Positions 41,011-53,431 of a DNA stretch of 64,000 bases are shown here, one piece after another. The DNA is taken from assembly GCA_965223235.1 (NCBI GenBank), contig CBDCVV010000011.1, positions 1-64,000 of the forward strand, read 5' to 3'. How positions within the stretch are numbered: position 1 is the stretch's first letter; every line of letters begins with the position of its first letter. The position numbers and the translations under genes were made by a program. Origin of the DNA: UBA2589 sp965223235 (GTDB lineage Bacteria; Gemmatimonadota; Gemmatimonadetes; Longimicrobiales; Gaopeijiaceae). The notes below the pieces were generated by a model. It ran no database searches. It saw nothing but the letters and a program-made list of their open reading frames with translations, and was not told where the DNA came from.

Positions 41011-42888
41011 GTGATACGTAGACACCGAAGCCAGAGCCGCACCTTGTTTACGGCGATCTCGATCGCGAGCGCGGGTGTCATCGCCGCGTCGTGCGGGTCC
41101 GACACGCCAGTCAACCCTGTACCCGACCCGACGATCTCTCTCTCGGTGGCTCCGACGGGTGCTTCGGTCGACCAAGGCGGTTCCACGACCTTCGACGCAA
41201 CCGCCTCTCTCGGCGGTTCCTTTTCTGGCACCCCGTCGATCGCCGTGACCGGCTTGCCGTCCGGAGTCACGGTCACCGTCGGATCCGTGTCAGCGAGCGG
41301 TACGACCGCCTCGGCCACGGTTACCGTCGATGTCGACGCTTCCGTGGCCCCTGGCGATTACCCTGCGACGGTGACGGCTACCGGATCGGGTGTGAGCGAC
41401 GACGCGACCTTCACGCTCACGGTGGTGGAAGTGGTCACCGGATCGGTCTCGCTCTCGGCCGCGCCGGACACAGTGACGGTCGAACGTGGCATGAGTGGAC
41501 AGAGCACGGTGTCGATCACGAGAACCGATTTTACGGACAGTGTGAGCCTTTCCGCCGAGGGCGTCCCGTCGGAAGTCACCGCCTCCTTCGCTCCGGCGGG
41601 GACGACCGGGGATAGTTCCGTCGTGACGTTCGACGTTGCGGTCGGAGCGACGGCGGGCACGAGTGACGTCACGATTCGAGGAACGAGCGTGCTTCCGGAC
41701 GCGACGACGACCATCACGCTCGTGATCACCGATCCTCCTCCGCCAACCTCGACCGTGGTGGTGGACTACTCCATGTGCACCGCCGTAGACAAGCCCGTCT
41801 GGGTAGCCTACGCCGACGGGCTCGCGGGAAGTTGGACGGTAGCGACGCCCGTCGCGGATGTGTACACGCTGGACGGCCTATCGACGAACGTGGTCGGGTT
41901 CACGAGCGCCTTCTCAGACGGCGGCTCGAGCGACGTCTCGGTTGACTACTTCGACCTGAGCCTCTTGCCTGACACGGTCGAGGCGTGCCCGGCGGCTAGC
42001 GCAGAGAAAACGATTAGCGGGGTGATCGCCAATTCGGTGGGACTCTCGAATGTGTCGCTCGGCCCGACGGCTAGCCTAGTGCCCGTGGATGGTGCGTTCG
42101 ATCTGAACGGAGTCATTGCCGGGCCACTCCCCTTCGTAGCGTACTCGATTGATGGAGTCGGTACGGCCGATCGCATGATCATTCGTCGTGACCAGGATAT
42201 CGCGGACGGAGGTTCGCTGGGCACGATCGACTTCACCTCCGAGGGCTTCGACCCCCTGACGGCCACTGTGACCGTGAATGGATTGCTCGGCGGGGAGACC
42301 GGCGCGTTCACCAGCCAGTACGCGATGCCATACGCGACGGGGGCGTGCGCCGTATCTTCTCTTGAGCTCGGACCACTTTCCGGCTCTTCTTTCTCGGCGG
42401 GTAGCGCAACGGTTGCGGAGCAAATGGCAGGCGAGTTCCACGTCGCCGGCGTGTCGGCCGGTACGGCAACGTCCGCCCGATCGGTCCAAGTGGCCGCAGC
42501 AACACACGCGGACCGGGCGATCACCCTCCCCGACTTGCCGTCTGCGCTCACGGTTAGCGACGTAACCGGCGGGGGAGGCTACCTGCGACTCGAGGCGAGC
42601 TTCGCGCTGCCGTCCGATACGGACGACACGGTGATCTTCGACTACGATGGAGCGACCGCGTCGATGACCGTTGCGTACTTCGGGGCGTTAGCTGCTGGCA
42701 CCTTCACTATGACGATGCCGGACTTCTCCGGGTTGACGGGGTGGGATGACGCGTGGGCCGTAGCTCCGGCTGAGACCGGTGTCGGCTATTCGGTCGGTGG
42801 GTGGAGTGGTGGCCCCGAGGACGTCTCCCCGCTCTGCGCAGATGGTGGCCGGACGGCGTTCAGTGTACTGACAGGTGACTTCAACTAG
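41011..42888 (+). CDS. Large Ser/Thr-rich lipoprotein with Ig-like repeats
   Basis: A 625-residue surface lipoprotein. AAGGAG at 40998-41003 precedes a GTG start. The lipoprotein signal is FTAISIASAGVIAASCGSD. Three or more Ig-like domains follow in the first ~250 residues (TISLSVAPTGASVDQGGSTTF, SVSLSAAPDTVTVERGMSG). A ~350-residue C-terminal region rich in Ser/Thr/Val and beta strands has no recognised family. Composition is typical of secreted adhesins or cell-surface proteins. Function is unknown. Gene order (tRNA-Arg, this gene, another Big-domain lipoprotein) suggests a surface-protein locus; no secretion tag was found. Confidence 0.75.
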   Translation: MIRRHRSQSRTLFTAISIASAGVIAASCGSDTPVNPVPDPTISLSVAPTGASVDQGGSTTFDATASLGGSFSGTPSIAVTGLPSGVTVTVGSVSASGTTASATVTVDVDASVAPGDYPATVTATGSGVSDDATFTLTVVEVVTGSVSLSAAPDTVTVERGMSGQSTVSITRTDFTDSVSLSAEGVPSEVTASFAPAGTTGDSSVVTFDVAVGATAGTSDVTIRGTSVLPDATTTITLVITDPPPPTSTVVVDYSMCTAVDKPVWVAYADGLAGSWTVATPVADVYTLDGLSTNVVGFTSAFSDGGSSDVSVDYFDLSLLPDTVEACPAASAEKTISGVIANSVGLSNVSLGPTASLVPVDGAFDLNGVIAGPLPFVAYSIDGVGTADRMIIRRDQDIADGGSLGTIDFTSEGFDPLTATVTVNGLLGGETGAFTSQYAMPYATGACAVSSLELGPLSGSSFSAGSATVAEQMAGEFHVAGVSAGTATSARSVQVAAATHADRAITLPDLPSALTVSDVTGGGGYLRLEASFALPSDTDDTVIFDYDGATASMTVAYFGALAAGTFTMTMPDFSGLTGWDDAWAVAPAETGVGYSVGGWSGGPEDVSPLCADGGRTAFSVLTGDFN

Positions 42889-42971
42889 TTCGCGAAGCGG
42901 AGTCGGTGAAAGGTGGGTCGGTTTCTCCGTATGTTGGGAGGCCGACCCACACTTCACTCCACGAATTTGAG

Positions 42972-43583
42972 ATGAAGCCCCGACCTGATCGCGCAATACG
43001 GTGGCTCGCTGTTGGCCTCGTCATGGGGGCGTGCAGCGCGGACGGTAACTCTCCGACCGACCCCAACGATCCCAGCCCCGCCCAGGTACGACTTTCCGAG
43101 TCAGCGTTGACGATGCGGTCGATAGGGGAAACGAGGCAGATCGGGGCTATCGTTTTCGACCAGGTGGGTCGCGTGCTCGCGAGCGAACAAGTGACGTGGG
43201 CCAGTCAGCAACCCGCCGTCGCAACCGTTTCGTCGGACGGTACTGTCACCGCCGTCGGCGATGGTCTCGCTGTGGTGACAGCGACTGCAGGGACCGCGTC
43301 CGGGTCCGTGAACGTGACGGTGGCTCAAGAGGCCGACTCCGTCGTTGTCACACCGTCCTCGTTGCTCCTGGCCGGCCCGGGGGCGACGGACCAACTGTCG
43401 GCGAGCGTGTGGGACGCGCTCGGCCACGTGATCCCTTCGGCAGCGATCACCTTCACGAGTGCCGACACCGCGATCGCGAGCGTTGCTCCCGACGGCACGG
43501 TCACCGCGGTGGCTACGGGGGCTACGACTGTGAGTGCGAGCTCCGGGTCAGTCAGCACGGCGGTCCCGGTGACCGTCTCCTAG
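42972..43583 (+). CDS. Lipoprotein with two Big2 (bacterial Ig-like) domains
   Basis: A 203-residue lipoprotein. ATG 42972 (MKPRPDRAIRW) gives the signal WLAVGLVMGACSAD; the longer frame lacks a signal. Two Big2 domains follow, each with the typical pattern: ASEQVTWASQQPAVATVSSDG + TVTAVGDGLAVVTA, and SAAITFTSADTAIASVAPDG + TVTAVATGATTVSAS. Such domains are usual in adhesins and cell-surface proteins. It overlaps the convergent hydrolase gene by 4 bases at the 3' end (CTAG). Function beyond surface display is unknown. Confidence 0.85.
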   Translation: MKPRPDRAIRWLAVGLVMGACSADGNSPTDPNDPSPAQVRLSESALTMRSIGETRQIGAIVFDQVGRVLASEQVTWASQQPAVATVSSDGTVTAVGDGLAVVTATAGTASGSVNVTVAQEADSVVVTPSSLLLAGPGATDQLSASVWDALGHVIPSAAITFTSADTAIASVAPDGTVTAVATGATTVSASSGSVSTAVPVTVS

Positions 43584-44800
43584 CCGCCAGCCTCCACAGT
43601 CCTGATCCGCACCCCAGCATGAAGCGTCTTGTGCACCGGACAGCGATCCGCGATTTGCATCAACCGCTCGCGCTGAGACTCGTCCAGCGGGCCGATCAGC
43701 TCGACCTCTCTCTCGATTAGGTCGACACGGGTATCGTCTGCGTCGCAATCAGCACAATCCTGTCCGTGCGTACGTCGGTGTTTGAGCCGGACCCGCGCCT
43801 CTTCGAGAGGCCACTCCTTCCTACCGGCGTACATCTGGAGTGTCATCGACGTGCACGCGCCTAGCCCCGACAGGAGATACTCGTACGGCGTCGGGCCGAG
43901 ATCTTCGCCGCCGACCGATACCGGCTCATCCGCCACGAGCGCGTGCTGCCGTACGACCACGTCCGTGAAGAAGGTGCCCGCAGCGGTTCGAGTCATGGCT
44001 CCTTCCCCGGCATGGCGGAGGTCGACCACCGAGTCTTCGTCGACGGCGTAGCGCGACGCCCACGCGGACAGCACTTCGCCGATGTACTCTGCGTCTCGGG
44101 GCCGCGACACGAGGTGATCAGCGTCGTCCAACGTAATGAAGCTCTTCGGATGACGGGCCATCTCGTAGAGGTGGCGCGCGTTGTCGATCGAGACGATCTC
44201 GTCGACCGGGGAGTGGAGGATCAGGATCGCCGCCTTCAGCGATCGGATCGCTTGCTCGGGCCTGCGCTCTTCGAGGTCTTGAATGAACTGGCTCTTCACG
44301 GTGAAGGGGCGGCCCGCGATCGTCACCGTCGCGACACCTGCCTCCTCGATCTCTTCGCGCGATTCGCTGATGTGGTGTAGGACGTGGGCCGGCTCCGCCG
44401 GTGCCCCGATCGTGGCGACCGCTTCGACGGACGGAAGGCGGGCCGCCGCTTGAAGGACGGCTGCGCCCCCGAGCGAATGTCCGACCAGAAGAGTGGGCGC
44501 TCCGTAGGACGCCTCGAGAAAGCGCGCTGCCGCGACCACGTCGTCTACGTTCGAAGAGAAGTTGGTATCGGCGAAGTCGCCTTCACTCTCCCCCAGACCC
44601 GTGAAGTCGAAGCGGAGGACGGCGAAACCCCTGCGCGCTAGGGCGCGAGTGATTTGGACCGCGGCCCGAACGTTCTTCGAGCAGGTGAAGCAGTGCGCAA
44701 AGAGCGCAGTGGCACGGGGTCGTCCGGACGCTGGTAGTTCGAGTCGAGCGGAGAGGGTCTCTCCGAGGGCCCCTTCGAATTCGATTCGCCGAGTGGCCAT
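43580..44800 (-). CDS. Alpha/beta hydrolase fused to an OsmC-family domain
   Basis: A 406-residue bifunctional protein. Residues ~1-250 are an alpha/beta hydrolase: ATALFAHCFTCSKN (oxyanion region), FDFTGLGESEG, nucleophile elbow VGHSLGGAAV, ILILHSPVDEIV and acid/base DADHLV. Residues ~265-400 are an OsmC/Ohr domain with LGACTSMTLQMYAGRKEWPL (peroxidatic Cys) and ADRCPVHKTLHAGV (resolving Cys). OsmC proteins reduce organic hydroperoxides; this known fusion may hydrolyse a peroxidised ester and detoxify the product. Start is ATG 44800. Confidence 0.9.
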   Translation of the reverse strand: MATRRIEFEGALGETLSARLELPASGRPRATALFAHCFTCSKNVRAAVQITRALARRGFAVLRFDFTGLGESEGDFADTNFSSNVDDVVAAARFLEASYGAPTLLVGHSLGGAAVLQAAARLPSVEAVATIGAPAEPAHVLHHISESREEIEEAGVATVTIAGRPFTVKSQFIQDLEERRPEQAIRSLKAAILILHSPVDEIVSIDNARHLYEMARHPKSFITLDDADHLVSRPRDAEYIGEVLSAWASRYAVDEDSVVDLRHAGEGAMTRTAAGTFFTDVVVRQHALVADEPVSVGGEDLGPTPYEYLLSGLGACTSMTLQMYAGRKEWPLEEARVRLKHRRTHGQDCADCDADDTRVDLIEREVELIGPLDESQRERLMQIADRCPVHKTLHAGVRIRTVEAGG

Positions 44801-44954
44801 TTTCACCGTGGCTGAGAGGATGCTTCGTCGCTTTCGCGCATGGTAATCGTCGCATCCATGACTTCGTTCCCGAAGTGCTTTACCGTGCTGCGCGCCTCGA
44901 CTAGTTTTTCGGCTCTGAAGCGGGAGGTGCCGACGGTTGGGGCCTTCTGTCGAT

Positions 44955-45029
44955 GGTGGGCGTAGCTCAGTTGGTTAGAGCGCCGGATTGTGGTTCCGGA
45001 GGTCGCCGGTTCAATTCCGGTCGTCCACC
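44955..45029 (+). tRNA. tRNA-His (anticodon GTG)
   Basis: Acceptor strands GTGGGCG and CGTCCAC pair with one G-T wobble. The anticodon loop carries GTG, and an encoded G at -1 (44955) faces discriminator C, the tRNA-His hallmark. The T-arm GCCGG-TTCAATT-CCGGT is complete. It lies 24 bases before the racemase-family gene. Confidence 0.93.
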
Positions 45030-45053
45030 CTTTCACGCGGGAGGCCTCCGCCC

Positions 45054-46103
45054 ATGCGTAGCAACAAGACGGTCCACGTCGTGAGTTGCCACGCCGAGGG
45101 TGAGGTCGGAGATGTGATCGTGGGGGGAGTCGCCCCGCCTCCGGGCGCGACGCTGTGGGAGCAGAGAAGGGCGGTCGCCGAAGACGGCACCCTTCGGAAC
45201 TTCATGCTCAATGAGCCCCGGGGCGGAGTCTTTCGGCACGTCAATCTGCTCGTGCCTCCCGTCGACCCGCGTGCTCAGATCGGCTTCATCATTATGGAGC
45301 CTGCGGACACGCCACCGATGTCGGGTTCCAACTCCATTTGCGTCGCGACGGTCGTGCTCGAAACGGGGTTGGTACCGATGAGTGAGCCGGAGACCGTTCT
45401 CGTGCTCGAAGCTCCGGGAGGCGTAGTGGAGGCGCGGGCAGCATGCCGAGATGGTCGCGTCGAAAGGGTGACGATCACGAACGTCCCTTCCTTCGTGGAT
45501 CGCCTCGACGCGACCCTTGAAGTACCGGGCATCGGCTCGCTGCCTGTCGATACGGCGTACGGCGGAGACACGTTCGTGCTCGTGGACGCCGCGGCCGTGG
45601 GGGTGTCTCTCGAGGCGTCGAACGCGCGGGAGCTCGCCGAGGTCGGAGCGCGGATCGCGAACGCGGCTACCGAGCAGCTCGGTTTCCACCACCCGGACAA
45701 TCCCGATTGGAAGCACATCTCGTTCTGTCAGTTCACCGAACCACTCAGCCGGGCCGGGCGTGAGCTGCGTGGAAGGAACGCGGTTGCGATTCGTCCCGGG
45801 AAGATCGATCGCTCCCCCACAGGGACCGGGTGCTCCGCCCGTATGGCCGTCTTGGCGACGAGGGGGGAAATGGTCGCGGGTGACTCGTACATCGCGACGT
45901 CTCTGATCGGGTCGGAGTTCCATTGTGCGATTCGTGCCGCCGCGAAGGTCGGAGACCGGGATGCGATCATCCCCACGGTCACCGGGCGCGCTTGGATCAC
46001 GGGGGTTCATCAGCACATGCTCGACCCCGCGGACCCATGGCCAGAAGGGTACCGCGTGGCCGATACCTGGCCTGACCCAGACCCCCTCCGGGACACCAGC
46101 TGA
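45054..46103 (+). CDS. Proline racemase superfamily enzyme with a Ser/Cys active-site pair
   Basis: A 349-residue enzyme of the proline racemase / 4-hydroxyproline 2-epimerase / trans-3-hydroxyproline dehydratase superfamily. Landmarks are VSCHAEGEVGDVIVGG, RGGVFRHVNLLVP and IGFIIMEPADTPPMSGSNSI. The usual first catalytic Cys motif MCGHG is MSGSN here, with Ser in the Cys position. The second motif SPTGTGCSARMAVL keeps Cys. The Ser/Cys combination is known in a subgroup that can act on hydroxyprolines as epimerase and dehydratase; proline racemase activity (Cys/Cys) is unlikely. The start ATG 45054 lies 24 bases behind tRNA-His. The rRNA promoter starts 19 bases downstream of the stop. Confidence 0.88.
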   Translation: MRSNKTVHVVSCHAEGEVGDVIVGGVAPPPGATLWEQRRAVAEDGTLRNFMLNEPRGGVFRHVNLLVPPVDPRAQIGFIIMEPADTPPMSGSNSICVATVVLETGLVPMSEPETVLVLEAPGGVVEARAACRDGRVERVTITNVPSFVDRLDATLEVPGIGSLPVDTAYGGDTFVLVDAAAVGVSLEASNARELAEVGARIANAATEQLGFHHPDNPDWKHISFCQFTEPLSRAGRELRGRNAVAIRPGKIDRSPTGTGCSARMAVLATRGEMVAGDSYIATSLIGSEFHCAIRAAAKVGDRDAIIPTVTGRAWITGVHQHMLDPADPWPEGYRVADTWPDPDPLRDTS

Positions 46104-46122
46104 ACGAATGTTCCAGGGGGTG

Positions 46123-46151
46123 TTGACCCCTTATAGGAGGCTGGGTATAGT
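46123..46151 (+). promoter_or_regulatory. rRNA operon promoter
   Basis: TTGACC (46123-46128), a 17-base spacer and TATAGT (46146-46151) make a near-consensus sigma70 promoter, the strongest in the window. It lies about 290 bases before 16S rRNA. Confidence 0.85.
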
Positions 46152-46436
46152 TGAGGCCTCGCAGCGAACGGCTGACCAATGCCGCGCGCTGCGTTTTGCT
46201 CGAAGAGGAGTTCCCCTTCTGCCGCTCCCGCGGCGCTGGAATCACCCCTCCCGGGCCACCAAGCTGATTGAAAACCGAGGTTTTGAGTGTATTGAGCGGG
46301 CCTGAACGACAGGCACTTCGTCCTGTCGTATCCGACCTTCAATGGTCGGCAGGTCAAAAAACGAAGATTCCGAATGCTCGATCAGTACACAGTACAGGTC
46401 GCGTTCGATCAATAGAGCTATTTATCAAGCTATTTC
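46152..46436 (+). other. rRNA leader with the 16S 5' processing arm
   Basis: No gene is present. The segment 46272-46300 (ACCGAGGTTTTGAGTG and flanks) is complementary to 48064-48092 behind 16S, forming the long stem expected for RNase III release of pre-16S. A clear boxA was not identified here. Confidence 0.75.
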
Positions 46437-48001
<1,565 letters not shown>

Positions 48002-48421
48002 GGAGAAGCCGAGTAAGGCCTCACCACTTCGGTGGAAGGTCGGAAAAGCATCTCGCAGGTCTACCCGCTCGAAACACTCAAAACCTCGGTCTTCATATAA
48101 ACTGGCCAGCGGCATGTAGTTAGGTGCCGACAGGTCATGCTGTTTGACAACAGAGGTTGAGAGAGAAGTGAGAGCCTTAGGTAGGCGCTCCGAACTCATT
48201 TTTTTGTCCGGTTCGGAGTGTCACATCTAATTGCTGTGACGGCTTTTTGGTGAGACTGGAAAGGGGAGGAGAGAAGGGTACTCAACCCCCAATTCATGCA
48301 AGGAGTCTGGATGTAGCTCTAGGCGGGCAAGGCGAGACGAGTGAGCCGTACTCATGTACGGCGACCGAGTCGAGACCGCAGCCCAACGACGAGATACGCC
48401 AGAATCCGACGCAGGAATTCT
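48002..48421 (+). other. 16S-23S spacer without tRNA genes; boxA-like site and processing arms
   Basis: The 420-base spacer encodes no tRNA. It holds the 3' arm of the 16S RNase III stem (48064-48092) and a boxA-like TGCTGTTTGACA (48138-48149), a candidate antitermination site. It also holds two 5' arms of the 23S stem (48149-48176, pairing with 51455-51482; 48249-48270, pairing with 51391-51413) and the structured repeat at 48320-48391. Confidence 0.75.
48320..48391 (+). repeat. Structured repeat, copy 1 (16S-23S spacer)
   Basis: Starts with TAGGCGGGCAAGGCGAG and ends with GAGACCGCAGCCCAACGACG. Between them GCCGTAC-TCAT-GTACGGC forms a hairpin inside a GAC/GTC stem. Flanking bases pair imperfectly (GTCTGGATGTAGCTC with GAGATACGCCAGAATC), giving a long hairpin. 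A second copy with different inner stems is at 51553-51626. Confidence 0.75.
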
Positions 48422-51387
<2,966 letters not shown>

Positions 51388-51658
51388 AGTTCCTCCCCCT
51401 CCAGTTTCTCACCAGAACAGCTACATCTCTTCGGAGATGAGCGGCCGTAACAGCGGCTCTCACCTTCTCTCAACCTCTGTTTCAAGTCTGTACCGTTAAG
51501 AACGGTCTTCCAAACACGACTGCTTGGGGACCGTTCAAATCGGATGCAGGAGTAGGCGGGCAAGGCGAGCGTCCGAGGAGTAGGTAAATCCTACTTCGCA
51601 GGACGCGAGACCGCGGCCCAACGACGTCCTGCGCCGATTTCAACGGTCCATCAGATTT
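51388..51658 (+). other. 23S-5S spacer with processing arms
   Basis: No gene. Contains the 3' arms of the two 23S stems (51391-51413 and 51455-51482) and the second structured repeat (51553-51626). Confidence 0.7.
51553..51626 (+). repeat. Structured repeat, copy 2 (23S-5S spacer)
   Basis: Shares the ends TAGGCGGGCAAGGCGAG and GAGACCGCGGCCCAACGACG with copy 1 at 48320. The inner part differs but folds alike: GCGTCC...GGACGC around GTAGG-TAAAT-CCTAC. The flanks AAATCGGATGCAGGA and TCCTGCGCCGATTT also pair. Compensating differences suggest a conserved structure. Confidence 0.75.
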
Positions 51659-51774
51659 GTCGGTGGCGATTGCGTAGAGGCTACACCCGTTCCCATCCCG
51701 AACACGGCCGTTAAGCTCTACAGCGCGGATGGTACTGCCGGGGCCGCCCGGTGGGAGAGTACGACGTCGCCGGC
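51659..51774 (+). rRNA. rrf: 5S ribosomal RNA
   Basis: About 116 bases; typical CCCGTTCCCATCCCGAACACGG core and terminal pairing of GTCGGTGGC with GTCGCCGGC. Ends estimated within a few bases. It closes the rRNA operon 8 bases before a terminator. Confidence 0.93.
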
Positions 51775-51781
51775 TTCATAT

Positions 51782-51819
51782 AGAAAGCCCCCGGGACCTT
51801 TGGGTTCCGGGGGCTTTCT
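51782..51819 (+). terminator. rRNA operon terminator
   Basis: AGAAAGCCCCCGGGACC and GGTTCCGGGGGCTTTCT form a long stem with a TTTG loop and end in a T-rich arm. It may work in both directions and so also end the convergent 51852-52145 gene. Confidence 0.85.
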
Positions 51820-51851
51820 GCGTCGTAGAGAGTTGTGGCGGTTGACCGGTG

Positions 51852-52145
51852 TCAGCCGTTCCTGAACGCGATCGCCTTGTTTGCGAGCTCCACCCCAACC
51901 TCGATGTCCACGATCGGCACGATGTCGTAGTCCAGGTAGGCGCCGGACCATGGAGCAGTCGCCTCGTACATCACCTCGGCCGTCTCGGCTTCACACACGC
52001 AGAAGCCGCCCCCGTCAGCACGGAGCCACATGCCCTTGAACTCGAAGCCATCAGGGGTCTCCCACCGTGAAAAGACGTCCAAACCTGCCTCGGCCTCTGC
52101 GGGTCCCTGACCAGCTCGGGGTTTCCAACCAACATAGAACAGCAT
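51852..52145 (-). CDS. Small DUF3303-like protein
   Basis: A 97-residue protein resembling the DUF3303 family: MLFYVGWKPRAG, FSRWETPDGFEFKGMWLRADGGGFCVCEA, ATAPWSGAYLDYDIVPIVDIEV. It is predicted to be a soluble dimeric alpha/beta-barrel-type protein with no known function. It converges on the rRNA operon and probably shares its bidirectional terminator. The ATG is at 52145 with a purine-rich AAGGAGG seen upstream. Confidence 0.75.
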   Translation of the reverse strand: MLFYVGWKPRAGQGPAEAEAGLDVFSRWETPDGFEFKGMWLRADGGGFCVCEAETAEVMYEATAPWSGAYLDYDIVPIVDIEVGVELANKAIAFRNG

Positions 52146-52229
52146 CCTGCCTCCTTGTCCGGGATCGTGGCTCCTAGGCCACGACCGTTCAGAATGGTGC
52201 TGGCGGAGGTCCCAGGCAAACGCTCGCCG

Positions 52230-52826
52230 CTAACCCCCGATCATCGCTGGAGTTTGGAGCTCTTCTCCACTGGCGGTCCGTCGACCACGGGGGCTACGGG
52301 GCAAGTCCCGGGTGGCGGTCAACAGAATAACCGTCTCGAGGCGCTCAGCGGCCGTTTCAACCCATCCCTTCCACCGCTTCCTGCGCACAAGGGGCTTGGC
52401 GACCGTCACCTGAATCTCGGTGACGCCACCCAGCGACGTCACGGTGAAGCGGAGTCCCTTCTTGTCCTTCCAGGTTAGGGCAGTGGGGCCGAGCTTCACC
52501 TGAGCCTGGCCCTCCCGGTACGGCTGGAAGAGACGAACCGCCTGCATGAGCTGGTCGGAGGACACCTCAATCGGGACGGAGCGGGTGGTCGAAATGCGAC
52601 GGATGACCCATCCGGAGGCGTGCACGCTCGCGCGGTACGCTTTCGCGGCCTGCTGAGCTTCGGACAGGGCTCTTTCGATCGCTTGGGCGCCGAATCCGGC
52701 TTCGCTCGCGATAGAGCGGAGCTCGTCCATCGTGATCGGCCCGGGGTCGTCCGAGCCTTCCAACTCGGCCGCACGTTTCAGAATGCGATCGGCGTCGACT
52801 TTCGAGAAGACGGTCAGATCCGTCAT
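52230..52826 (-). CDS. Uncharacterised protein with N-terminal helical domain
   Basis: A 198-residue protein from ATG 52826 (MTDLTVFSKVDADRILKRAAELEG). The N-terminal ~60 residues (ADRILKRAAELEG...MDELRSIASEAGFGAQAIERAL) resemble a small helical module common in Gemmatimonadota proteins of unknown function. The C-terminal half has beta-strand patterns (ASGWVIRRISTTRSVPIEVS, GLRFTVTSLGGVTEIQVTVA). No membrane segment or catalytic motif is visible. It is 84 bases upstream of the DUF3303-like gene on the same strand and may be co-transcribed. Confidence 0.6.
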   Translation of the reverse strand: MTDLTVFSKVDADRILKRAAELEGSDDPGPITMDELRSIASEAGFGAQAIERALSEAQQAAKAYRASVHASGWVIRRISTTRSVPIEVSSDQLMQAVRLFQPYREGQAQVKLGPTALTWKDKKGLRFTVTSLGGVTEIQVTVAKPLVRRKRWKGWVETAAERLETVILLTATRDLPRSPRGRRTASGEELQTPAMIGG

Positions 52827-53029
52827 ACACCCCACCCAAGATCACGTGAACAGCTCCGGGCCGACATGAGCCCGAGGGGTAAAACCTTCTGCTGCGGCCA
52901 TGCCGAGCGCAAGCCATTCGCCGGAAGATCCCATTGGAACTCTAAGTGCCGGCGAACCATTTTATACGGTCGTTTCGAACGACTCGCGTCGAACACATCC
53001 ACCAGCCTAATGGCGCAACCAGGGAGCGC

Positions 53030-53431
53030 ATGAGACCGCATGCCATGAAGCCGACCCGTCCTGCGCCTACTGAGCTACGGAAGCGAGGCACTCTTCTGCT
53101 GCTGGGCATGCTCGCCACTGCGGTCGCGTGCTCGGATCCCCCAGTAGCCCCGCCAGTCGACCGGCCGAACTCGCTCTTTGGAGTCGTACGGATTCAGGAC
53201 TCCGAGGTCCTCTTGCCGGGTGTCCGCGTTTGGGTAGAAAACGTCGATGAAGTCGAAACGACGCCGAATGGTGGGTACTTCCTCGAGGGGATGGACGAAG
53301 GCATCGTGCGGGTGTTCGCAGAGTTCGAGGGCCACGAGCTGTACGACCGCAGGGTGCGAATCGAAGAGGGGAGCAACACACACGACATTTTCCTGATCCC
53401 CCTTACGGCACCCCTCGCGAGGGCTCGCTAA
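53030..53431 (+). CDS. Small lipoprotein with a carboxypeptidase-regulatory-like domain
   Basis: A 133-residue lipoprotein (ATG 53030, preceded by AGGGAG; ATG 53045 is an alternative). The lipoprotein signal is RGTLLLLGMLATAVACSDP. The mature part (SLFGVVRIQDSEVLLPGVRVWVE, ETTPNGGYFLEGMDEGIVRVFAEFEGHELYDRRVRI) resembles the CarboxypepD_reg beta-sandwich used in surface proteins. No enzyme domain is attached. The 3' end overlaps the convergent aminotransferase gene by 4 bases. The upstream 200 bases (52836-53029) hold no supported gene. Confidence 0.7.
   Translation: MRPHAMKPTRPAPTELRKRGTLLLLGMLATAVACSDPPVAPPVDRPNSLFGVVRIQDSEVLLPGVRVWVENVDEVETTPNGGYFLEGMDEGIVRVFAEFEGHELYDRRVRIEEGSNTHDIFLIPLTAPLARAR

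Noticed and set aside
44803..45036. Minus-strand ORF containing GIEPATSG
   Set aside because: Antisense to tRNA-His, with no coding signal outside it.
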